From assembly GCA_002633005.1 (NCBI GenBank), contig NMRA01000013.1, positions 1,908,403 through 1,972,402 on the forward strand: DNA of 64,000 bases. The letters run 5' to 3'. The DNA comes from Phoronis australis. Lineage: Eukaryota > Phoronida > Phoronidae. The notes beneath the pieces are model-generated. The model was not told the DNA's origin, searched no databases, and saw only the letters and a list, made by a program, of their open reading frames with translations. This document shows positions 50,301 to 62,300 of this stretch, one piece after another (the stretch's first letter is position 1; every line of letters starts with the position of its first letter). The position numbers and the translations under genes are program-made.

Positions 50301-53300
50301 TACCAAAATGCTGGCCATTCAAAAGGCTGTGCAACAGAGCTGTTGTTGATCTATGTACTTGATCTTTGTATATTCAGGTACCTTTTTTCACCATGTTTAA
50401 TGGGCAGAAATCTTTTGTGTGACCATTATGGCTGTGTTGTGTTATAGATTCATGGCTGTGTTGTGTTTTAAGTTCATGTTGTGCCTTAGCTAGAGTTTCA
50501 GAAAGATGAATTTCTCAACGTGTCTTTCATTTTCTACGCCAAAAATTCCACTGAGATGATAACTCCCCACATCGATAATTATTAGAAAAAATAGACTGTA
50601 AAAAGGAAGTCACAGATTTGTTTAGCCGACTTTATGAGTTAATAAGAAATTCTACGACTGCTTAACCGATTCTAATTAGAATTTCTGATTGATGCAATGT
50701 ACTTTTGTGGAAGACAAATGTGTGGTACCATGCTGCCTGTCCTATTGAGTAATTACATCTGCTGTGTCTTATCGAGTATATTATTACACGCCTTCAGTCG
50801 CAACAATTGGAATAATTATCAAACGCCACTGACATATTGGCTTTGCTCACAGTGCCCAATTTCCTGTACTTAGAGTATGTCGCACGTCACTGTCGCCTTG
50901 GCGATACGGTTCTGAAGCGAATTTCTTGCACACTAATTGTGTCGTCTCAGCAAACGCTGCTGCACTTCTGGAGTTGCTGGTCTGCCATCAAAAGACATGT
51001 TTCAGCTTTGTAGTTATAGTGAATTGACAGCCCAGAATTGTTGTGTTGACTAGCGAAGGATTTTTGTCCTACAGCCTCTTAATAATTTAGTACTTCATGT
51101 CTCAAGGTCTTCGGGTCATTGGCAATATGTAGCTGGCAATATGTAGCATTTTTCGTACTGTCCCTGAACACTGCTGCTGTTCCAGAACTGCCTATAGTGG
51201 TTGTGTGAAGTATTCTGGGTTGTTTCCTTGTCACCTGGTATCACTTGACAGTTACCAGCCTGTGTTAGTTGTCAGTTTGACCTAATGTCCTATAGATTGA
51301 TGTTTAACTTTTTCAATACTGGTTGTTAGGCCAAAGAAAAAGAAGTGGTTCTGGTCTGTGTACTTATGAAAATTGATACACCATGCCTTTTTTTTAAAGA
51401 AAGTCACCCGATTCCATGTTAAATAGGTGGGAAATTCCCAGGGAGTTCAAGAGATTTCTTTTTTTTTGTAAAACAGTGAGTTCCAGGTGTCAGATGTTCA
51501 GCAAAAGTACTTGAGTGATTTCAGATGAGCGATGAACTTTTCCCTTCTGTTTCAGGTCATAGTGTGTGCATGCTATCTTCTTGAAAATGACGGGAGGACC
51601 TGTTGAGTTGGGGGGTGGTGAGGGTGGGGTGGGGAGTGCTCCTTGAGGTTTGGTATGTCTACAGTCATGTGCGTGACGTTTTCCTTGCCTGGGACATCAC
51701 CAGCAACATATAACCCAACCACAGGGACCTTCTGGAAATTGGCATCCTACCCTGTAGTTGCCAGGCAGAAAATTTAAGCCATACCTTTCCCTCAACTTTT
51801 GATTAATTGGCCAAAAAGTGCATAAAATAGCATAGGGTGTTTTGTGAAAGAAAACAGCAATCCCATTTGATGAGTCTTTCCTGTCTCATTGAGTGAATTT
51901 CCTCAGAGCTGTTTGGTACTGATTGATATCTAACCGTGGATCTTGTTTTTGCAGTACAAAATGTAGTGGCCCTTGCCGTACGAAAGGAAGATGGAGAATG
52001 GATGGCGTCTCGTGTTGACAACGGTACACAGGTCATGATGAATATCAGCAAGGAATCGTCTTTCCAGGACAACTTCAACAAGACGTCCGTTCTATTTGTC
52101 TCCATTTCCTTTATTGTGCTGATGGTCGTCTCGCTGGCCTGGCTCATATTCTACTATGTCCAGCGGTTCCGCTACGTGCACGCCAAAGAGAGGCTCAGTG
52201 TAAGTACATACTGCTTGGACAGTACGACTGTAACGGCTCTGTATCAGTCACTTGACTGAGTGGCCAGTAGTTGTAACAGTGATCGAAAGGAACTGTTTCC
52301 GTGGCAATGGTAAATTATCTCCAGTTTAGGTCACAGTATGGCCGGCAAGTGAACTTTTTATAATTATTTTTTCTGTGAAATATATGTAGCCCCAAATTTA
52401 ACGATTTTTTCGTGTTTGAGTTTTGCACTACAGATACCACCAAGTAAAGTGTTCGAAGGCCTTGGAAAATGAAACAAAGGCATTTTTTGGCAATTATTTT
52501 TTGTCCGAAATTGGTGATATTTTCCATAGTGACGAGCCTGTCACTGGAGTTGTTGTAGGTTCTCTTAGGACATCAAGATGCATTTTTGTCTCCAATTGAG
52601 GCTTGTTGTTTTCCTTGTTCAAACTCTAACACATAAGATTTTGTCGCTGTGAACGGCATGTTTTTTCATGAACAATAACAGTTTTAATCTCAAGATGGAA
52701 TTCTCATTCAACCATTTGCTAGACAAAACATTAACTGCATGAGCAATTTCAGTATTGCTTTATATAAAAAGCGAGTTCCTTGTCAGGTGTGAATATGAAT
52801 TGGTAAGCTACTGATGGATTTCAGTTCACAACCTTGCAGTCCTGTGTGACAATATGAATTTCATTGCATCTTATAGTGACGTTTTGCTTCTCCTGAAAGC
52901 TTCATACCAACTATGGGGCTTTTGCTCTGAAATCAGTCGACATCTGTTTGCGCTAGTGAATGTTCCTGTTCCAGGCAGATGGAGCTGAATCATTAAGAGT
53001 TCCGTGCCTGGATCACGGAAAGAACTTTTAGCATGTTTGACAAGTAACTTTGTCACCGTTCTGCACAACGCAAGGATGAGCTCAACTTCCTAAGGATGAA
53101 AAAATAGATTTGATGTCCGATTTTTGTTTTTTATTAATTAATGTTATGTAAGTCCTTATCTACTAGTCTATGTTTATAGCCAAATATCTGCAACACCATA
53201 GGTTTTAACTCTGGCTCAGTAAACAAATATGTTTCTGAAATTAGGAAACCTAACTGTTTTCTTAATTAGCATTCTATTTACGTTTTATGCAACTTTTGAT

Positions 53301-56300
53301 TTTTTTTCATAAAAATCGTAAAAATTCTAGTTTTTCATAGCCCCCGATGCAAAAATGGAGCATTTTAAAAGCAATTTCTTGCAGAGTTTTTGGAGAACAG
53401 TGCACAAAGATTGATACCTGAAAGTTTTATATGAATCCGATAAGCCATTTTTGAGATTTGATGTTCCAAAGTTAGTCAAATTTCGTTATTTTTCGCGGTT
53501 CCTACGTAACCGTAAGCACTGTGGGCTTGAGGCTCAAATGGTGGTTAACTGTATGTTTCACTAAAAGCAACTTTAAAACTGGAATATTTAGAAATTTGAA
53601 AGAACAGACAGTTTGTGATTGCTTGAGACCAGGCTCCACAAGTTGACTTTTCAGGTGTGTTGTTTTGTGCACAGAACATGGTTTCAACTGGTTCACCTGC
53701 CAGCTGAGTAAGGAACAAGTGGAGGTCAATTTTGTTGTAGGAAGTGGTCTAAATCAAAAGTTATCCTCCTTGATGCAGCGCAGGGTTGTAGCCACTTTAA
53801 CATGAACCTCTACTCTGCAATGGCATGTAGTATCGCGCAGCTATCAGGGTCATCATATTTAGATATCTGACCACTTGCCAGAATTTGTTTCGATGCCAGC
53901 ATGGTAAATACCGCTACTTTAAGTGCAGTCAGCAGCACTGTCGAACAGGTGTGATGCGACGCATAATTCTATCATGCCATCGCTATTGTCATTGGGCTGT
54001 CGTGAATTAAAACAAGCTCTGTACTGTAAATGGTTAAGCTGGGTTGATTATTATGCATGCAGAGTTATTGGGTAATCTCGTGTTCAACACACTGCTGAAA
54101 CGCATGAGGGCGATCAATCCAAGTATATTTTAATGTGTGGTTAAAGGAACATTAAACCTTGATCACAAAAGTAAATAGATATCCACTTAATGAGTGGCTT
54201 GCATTACGTCATGAAAATTTTTGATTTAGCGCAATTGTCAGCTGAGCACCGTGCTTCTTGAAGATTTCGACCCCGCTCATGATGTCTCCACACGGTGGGT
54301 CCGCACCGTGTGGAGAGATCCTGAGCTTTAAGGGACGAAATCTTCAGGAAGCACGGCGCGCAGCTGATGATTGCAGTTGGCCATGGAGCACAACCATTTA
54401 TTTTTGTGTGAGTAATTCTTCTTTTACTTACTGTATGAAATTGGCCTCAAGTCATTCCTTAGTCAAAGTAGATAAGTGAGCTTTGAAAGAGCGGATGGAT
54501 TGTTATTGCCAGAGACAAGTCTCTGCTGCTTGACTTATCGCGCCGTGATATTTGGTTCGCCAAGGAATGACTCGATTAAAGACTAACTATCAATTCGTTT
54601 CAAGGTCAAAAATAACTCCTTATCTGATTAAATATCAATTTGAGGCAAATTTTGTCACTTTTAATGATCTAAATTAAAAAGTTATTTTTGAGGAATGCAA
54701 GTTAATTGTCCCTTTCAATATTTGAAATAACTTGAGGCAGTGTTGGCATCAACAATCAAATATTTGAAGCCAGATTTATTTGCGCTTCAAGGTAGCTGAT
54801 TGGTGACTTTGGGGAAAGAACACCAACTATGAACGACAGGAGTCACTGTGGGAGAGGCCAACAAGGCCCTTGATGCCCCTTGTTTCAGCCCCCATTCCGC
54901 TATCAAAACTATTAAAAAACCATGTAACATTCCCCTCATCAGGTCAAAAAATTCCCCTCATGGTCTTAACCTCAGACAATCTAAAAAATATATTCAAATC
55001 TTCCAACTTAAGTCATGAGTCCGCCAGATGGAAACGTCACAAACTGCCACATACAGGTGTGCTGAAACCAGTTTTGCGTTATTTCGCTCTTGTGTATCGA
55101 ATGAGCATGTTTAACACTATATTACACTGTTGTGAGAGATTAAAAACATTGTTTGAGTATATACTTTTGTCAAAACTTAGGATTGGTCATGAAAGTCCCT
55201 GTTTGAATTAATTTCATGTAACATTGTAAAGTTACGACATTGTAGTGAAACGGAAGAGCTCTGAGCGAGTTAATTTCATATAGCACTAAAGCTGTGTTTG
55301 TCTTGTTTAGCTTGCTAAAAATTAAAATTATATTAGACCTTTTAGTTTAAAAAATTGGTCTTAATATTCCTTACTGTGATAGGATTCTATTTGTGTTGCC
55401 TACAAGAACATTGTAGATGACACATATATCGACACTTGAGTTGAGAACGGGAATGTAATCCTATCAGGCTAAAGAGTATTATAAGACAAATTTTATGTGA
55501 GAGTAAAAAGCGGAATTAGATTTTCATTTTCAGCCAGCTAAACAAGGCTAAATGCTGAGCTTTTAGTACTATGCCAATTTAACTCACGCAGAGATATTGT
55601 TTCACTACAATCTTGTAATTTGAAGACATTAGTTAAAATCAATCGAAACGAGGACTTTAATGACCAGTCATAAGTTTTACTGCAATTATATTAATTACTG
55701 GTAATTTTTTATCATTTGATGATGAGGATTAAACAAGAAGTTATTAAACTAAGTTCCGTATTTACTAAACACGGACAAGACACTTCTTAACTCAAGCCCC
55801 ATGCTGTGCAATCGGGTCAAGCCAAAAATGACTTTCAAACTTGAAGAAGGTAAAGTCTGACCAGATTAGGACACAAAATCGCGGGCTGGTGAAATTTTAT
55901 TTTCTCATTGTTTTCATAAAAGATATTTAGTGTCAAAGTAGTGCTCTGCCATTTTCCAAGTTGCGTACCACAGCTATCACCGTATGATATTTTGAAAAAT
56001 TGTGAGCATTCGCGGCAGTGTTAGAAGTCCTTGAAAATGAAAAAAGGAAATTTTGGAAATTGTTTTTGTCTGAAATGAGTTGGATTTTACCATAAATGAA
56101 GTGCTGTGGCAAATGATACCGTTAAAGTGAGCAAGGTATTACATAGAGTAGATAGTGTTGTCATGGGGAATTATGACCGCTAACTTTTCATATTAAAAAA
56201 TAAAAAGAAACAAAATAAGGGTTCCACCCCTGAGTGAAAACCGTCAATGAAGGTTTTTTAAAGATCGTGCTACACTCAAATGAATATGGATGTGCCTAAA

Positions 56301-59300
56301 CATGCCAAGATTGCCTCTGGCCTTGGGTACAGTCAGTTAAATGAGTTTACCCAAATAGGTTAAGATTTGTTACTCATTCCTGGCTTTGGGTATAGCGGAA
56401 CATGCCGAGATTTACCGCTGGCCTAATGGGTACATTCGAATGAATGTGGTTAACCCAAATTTTTATTGACTTGAGATTTCTCAATAGTTTAGTTCAATCA
56501 AACCAATTTCCTTGTACTCAAGAGTGTATGTCAGTTGGTCTAACTGGAATCCTCAGGGGCTCTAAAATAAAAGACCACCGACTTTTTTGTTATATTTTCC
56601 TTTTGGTGATTGAAGTATGTTCGAAATAGTAACACGTTTTTAATATGTTTAATGCACAATGAAAAGACTGTACTCAAGTGATTAGTCAAAAGACCATCTT
56701 GAATGTGAATATCCATGGACTTGACATTAACAACTATGACACACTTTGAAATCCTACCTTTTCCTGACATTTGAATATCGCAATCAACAAACTGTCGTGG
56801 GTAATTGAGTTGAAGAACACCTTGTGGTCTGGTGTAATGTAGGCGTAGTCGGTAATTATGAGCAGAATTTCTTTCCTCTTGCAGAGAGCTGAAGGGGGAA
56901 GGTATAACAATAATAATAGTAATAATAAATAACAAGAAAAACTTTATTTGCATCTCTTTTATGTTACGTACATACAGATAAAAACAGAGTCGGTGTGTCT
57001 TTCCCGACACGTTAGAGACCAAACAATTTATATTTAGAAGTACTGGTGACGTCGGTACCTTGTAATTTAATGCCATTTATGGGCATTTGTGAGAACAGTC
57101 CCAATGTTTGTGTAGATGGCCTGTCCACTTTCATAACAAGTGCATTTATTAGCTTACTGTATTAATGCAGACTCAGAATCTCCAAACTCTAGCTTAAGTT
57201 TAATTATTAAATCGAAATGAGAGTTTTAGATTTTACCGATTAAGTCGATATGGCTTAGGCAGAAAAATGCATTATTAAAGTCACATTTTGATGACCACAA
57301 CATAAGGTTCAAGTTCATAATTTAAATATCAAGTTTTTTCATAAAAGGTACGCATCACCAAATATATGCTTCATAATTATCAAGTTTGGCTTTGCCCTTG
57401 ACAGGGACATTGAATTTGTAACTATAGTGAACGTAGTCTAAGTAGGTTTCTCGGAACTGCCAGGGACATTGAACCTGTAACTATGACCAACTTGATCTAG
57501 GTACATTTGTCGGAACTGTCAGGGACATTGAACCTGTAACTATGGCGAACATGATCTAGGCACATTTGTCGGAACTGTCAGGGACATTGAACCGGTAACT
57601 ATGGAGAACGTGGTTTAAGTACGTTTATTGGAACTGTACATTAATGAAGTTACAGCAAATGTAACTATGTAGTAAGTTTCTGAAAAGTAAAAATCTGGCT
57701 AATTTAATAAATATTTTTGTCTCCCAATTGAAGATTTTTCACGATAAGTAAGGCACTGAACAGCCGAATTACGTTTGTCTTGAGTCTATATTGAAGATTG
57801 GATATTTGGGCAAGTGGTTGATTGGATTAGACAGTTATTTTATTAGATGGGACGGCACGTTGAGTAGTATGCTTTAATTCTTTGGGCCCGCATTCGGTGA
57901 CAGTTACTTGTGACGTGGTTCAAGTGCAGGTATTAATCTGGTGTTGTCATGGTTTCAAAGGATCGTTTATTGCATTGCATTGCAGTGCTTTGTTTCTCTA
58001 GAATGCTAATGATCTTTATGTTGTTAACATCAAAACCATAGCATATAGTGATACCGCATTTTGTTTGTTCGTGAAATTATATTAAGATGATAAAATCTTA
58101 CGTATTTTGGACAAAAATAATTGCCTTTTATATTTTTCAAGGGCTTCTAACATAATGTTATAAATACCCAAACTTTTTTTAAAGAAAAATGTCTCTGTTA
58201 GTAGTAACTATGGTCCAGAATTTGAGAAGGCATTATTTTGATACTACATAATGTTTAATCATGGAAAAATGAGAAAATAGATTTTCACATGTCTGTCATT
58301 GTGTTCTAAATTGGTGAGATTACCTTGGTTCATCAAATCGTCTTATAGTTTCAGGGTTTTGTCTGGTCGTAACATGTAAGGGTAAAATGAAAACAAGGTG
58401 ATATTGGAAATTATGGTTTCTGCCTGCTGTACAGACATTCATTGACAATTCCGATGCTATTCATGACTTGATATTCACCTGACAACTAGTGTATCTGATC
58501 AGAACTAACTGCTGATGAATGCTAGTTGGAGGACTGACTTGAAACAGTAGTAAATGCTACGCTTGTATCCAGTGGTTTGTGTTCTGCTTTCAGAGACGTC
58601 TTGCCGGGGCTGCTAAGAAAGCGATTTCAAAGATTCCTCTTCGAACCCTCAAGTCGGGTGACATGGTGAGTTCATGATTTTTGTGCTTGCAGGAAATGGG
58701 CCTGCCATAATGGGCCTTCCATAACGGGCCTGCCATGATCTGCTGATGGAGTGAAAACAATCTTGATATGCTCCTGGATCACAAATGTCATTTACAGTGT
58801 ATTAAACTCTCACTTGTCAAAACAATATTTGATTGGAGCCACTTACTGTCAGTATTATCTTCTGTATACAGATCAGTTTTGTTGTCCAGGCATGAAAATA
58901 TCTCACAGTTCATTAGCTCTTTTGTTGTGTTGTCTTAATACATTCTGGTCTCATTTACCAAGCTATAATCCTGGAGAAAGGGTTCCTGTAATGACAACAT
59001 CTTGTGTTGCTTATTTGGTTCCATTTTTTCACTTTGCCCTGTAGGAGACACTGCCAGACGCTCAGCAGTGCGCTGTATGCATCGAGAATTTCACTGCATC
59101 CGAGGTGGTACGAGAGTTGCCCTGCAGGTAAGTGCTGGCGGCTTCCGGCTTGGCCTTACTTTTAAACGTCGCAGACGCATGACCGTTTAGACCTATATGG
59201 CTGCATGTGAAGCTACTCCTCTGAGTTTCAAATTGGGTATTTTGTGTAATAGTGGTACCGACCTAAGTAAAAGACAAAAGTAATTTGACAAAAACTGTTT

Positions 59301-62300
59301 TCCCACCGTGACGGCTAATCTTGTTAACAGCAAAAATTGCCGGTAATAACTTTTAAGGCATCAAAATTCTAATTACAGACTGGCGTAGCCACCTCACTAA
59401 CTATTCTCTTTCTTTCTCGATCTGGAGGGAAGTATTGTGATGATGAATTTGCCTTCCGCCCAGCCTTCGTGATGTATAATTCTGGATCATTTTGTCTGAA
59501 TACTTTTGTCTTGTACTCTGTGTGTCCTACGTACGTCTGATGCAATTTAGTCATTGGGCTGCCACGTCCAATCTGTTTTTATAGGAAGTGAGATGAAAAA
59601 CACGCAGGCTTAGGTGAAGTTATCTGTTACAGTAGATGGTGACAATGGTGTACATTGAGACTCTTGACTGCATCTGTGCCAATGCAGCTACATGCAAAAC
59701 AATTTCAAGACTTTTTAAAACTTGAGGATATTCATTCACTGTGTATTTAGTAATAGGGCTTAGGTAGGGTATGGTGAAATCTCACCAGTTAAAGACCCAA
59801 TATGGTGAACAAGAACATTACGCAGTACCAAATGGACGTTTTTCCGTGTTCAAATTCTGTAGAACAGACAATATTTTGAGAAAAATTATGGGTGTACGGA
59901 GCAATGTAAGAAGCCTTCGAAAGTTGAAAAAATGCTAATTTTGGCAATTATTTCTGTCCTAAAGTGGCGAGATTCCACCGTAATTCAATCACCTGTCATG
60001 GTAGCTGGGTAAAATTTCCAGTTAAAATGCACCTCCACATGCTAGTGAAATCTTCAGGCGAAAATGTATGAACTGTGCAGTTTGAAATAATCCTGTAAAA
60101 TGGAAAATGTTCCTAGTCTTGGTCAGCACACCCATGTCTGGGAGTAGTGCATATGGTTATTGTTGTCTGTGCTCTGTTCAATATATTTTCCCATAGAATA
60201 TTAAACCTCTCATTAAGCAAGGGGATATTTGTTTCTAATCTAAGCCAGAATCACTTTACGTCTCCTTGTTTCATTGCTTGTATTGATTAAGCATTTGTCA
60301 TCCTCTCATAGCCTTTGTATTTAGTATCACGGAAAGCTGAAAGTAAGTGGAGATTGAAGAGATGCTGATTTTGCTATTTCAAAAATGGAGAAGTCCAGTT
60401 TTATTAGCAATCGTAAAATCCCATTTTTTTTAAACTAAAAAAATCGTTAATTAATATCTCATAAAAGTGACCTGCCTTACCTTTTCTGCTGAGTTATAGC
60501 GCAGGTCTGTTTTACAGATGCTGTGTACCATGTCTGATGTTTCTCAAAACCCAAACTAAAATAATAGCACTACCTTTAGAAAGACTGGACAAACTACCTA
60601 AACATGTCGTATGCTAAATGATTGTTGTTTGGTTGGAGATCAGAATGGGTTACTGTTATTTGTTTTGGTAATTAAAAAACAAAAGTATTGTCTGCTACTG
60701 AAATATACGACTTCCGTTCAAAGTCTCTTAATTCTGTGTAAGAAGTCAGATTCTACTCGTTTTCTGTTTTCTCAGAAAACCAGGGTCTCTGTGAATGTCT
60801 GAAGTAGCTGTCACTTACAATTAATTTATAATGAAAAAATTAAAGTCTGTCCACTCATTCATTGTTTCGACGACTTTTACTAGTTTATGAACAAATTTGC
60901 TATCGATGTCAATTCTAGAAAAAAATATCAGATACGGAATGTAATCTTAAAATCTCGAGACCATGTCACATTGGTTGTGCTCTAACCAGTCGGTGAGTTT
61001 CTACTGGCTTGACACCATACGCTAACCGTCATTGCACCGTCTTTCAGACATCTATTTCACAAATCTTGCGTCGACCCATGGTTGCTGGATCAGAGAAGTT
61101 GTCCTATGTGTAAGATGGACATACTGAAGGCGTATGGACTAACTGTGAGTTTGATTATTGGGCAGTTCTCAGATGATCCTTTGTTTCCCCTCGCTTCCCT
61201 CTGACCTGTATGTTGGCAGGTGGGCTTGATATTTTCTTTGTCTATTTTCATTTTTGGGATGTACGATGCTCCAAAAATATTGATTTCGCTTTTAACAATT
61301 GAAAGAAATCTTTTTTCCAGAATGCAAATACTGGCACGAGGGGAAACAACGTAATTTTAATTATACCTTGTTGTGCCATTTCCTGTGATTTGTCACCTGA
61401 GAAAACAATTATGACTTTTTGATTTCACTAATTAAATATACTTAGGTAATAATTGGACACCTGTGCTTGCGTCAGATTTCTGGGCAGAGCTTGGTTATTA
61501 ACACCTGTGGCCTGTTTTATCAAATGTTGTTATGTCTAGTCTTAGATAAGACGGTGATTTAAATTTGCACACAATTCATTAACTTTATGCCTTAATAATG
61601 AACATTTGTCAGTTGCAATGTTTTACTATAATAGCATGAATATACACTGTCATATTTATATTAGTGTGTCTACGGCCATCTTGACTGCAATGGGACTGAC
61701 GACATTTCGTAAAATGGTCCGCTGGTGTATTGAATAGACTGTGTGTAGTGTTCTTAGTGGAGAATGAGATTGCTGGGCAGTAAAAACGCATAGGTCATTC
61801 TCGTGTTGCGTTGACGATGTGAAACTTAATATTATGCTTGTAAATATTGACTTTTGGCATCATTTTGAAATGAGAAAACGGCAAATCTGGGTTGCATAAG
61901 ACACCAAAACGTCTGCATCTGATGTTTTTGGTTATGCTGTCATATCAATAACATTGCTTAACTTGAATGACATCATTGTGATCTTTCTAGTTAGTATTTA
62001 AGTTTATTTGTAACTCTGGAGAATAGTCCAAATTTGGCCTACTTTAGAAACATCATTTCTCAAAAATCATTGTTTTCCAAAACACTTTTTATGTGCCTAC
62101 ATAAACATAATATCATGTGATCACATATTGTCATCACTTTGTCCAAGGGTCTGGATGTGTGTGTCTGCTCAATATCTCATAAACCCCAGATCAGATTTTG
62201 TCGAAATTCAGCTTAAGAGTGTAGGGCATCATTAGAATGATTCGTTCCACTTCTCAATCTGCCCCGTCCGACCAGGGTCAGGGGGAGTGGCTTTTTACGT

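Larger units (their letters stand above)
32820..51954 (+). other. RNF130 intron 1 (19.1 kb), splits the PA domain
   Basis: Donor AAGG|GTAAGT and acceptor TTTTTGCAG|TA, both phase 1. Contains several foldback elements, minisatellites, dispersed repeats, a transposase relic and the gap 40030-40066, all listed separately. I find no nested gene that I can support. Confidence 0.75.
52200..58593 (+). other. RNF130 intron 2 (6.4 kb)
   Basis: Donor CTCAGT|GTAAGT, acceptor CTGCTTTCAG|AGACGT, phase 0. Holds two copies of repeat family C, an inverted copy of family A, two foldback elements, the 59-bp minisatellite and one unexplained exon-like segment on the minus strand. Confidence 0.75.

Noticed and set aside
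54870..55211. 113-codon open frame on the plus strand
   Set aside because: No recognisable motif, lies in RNF130 intron 2, runs into the arm of the foldback element; composition is that of the surrounding intron.
56540..57076. 178-codon open frame on the minus strand, one of the longest in the window
   Set aside because: Low-complexity and intron-like composition, crosses an (AAT)n tract, no domain. Only the inner 131 bases in a different frame look exon-like.
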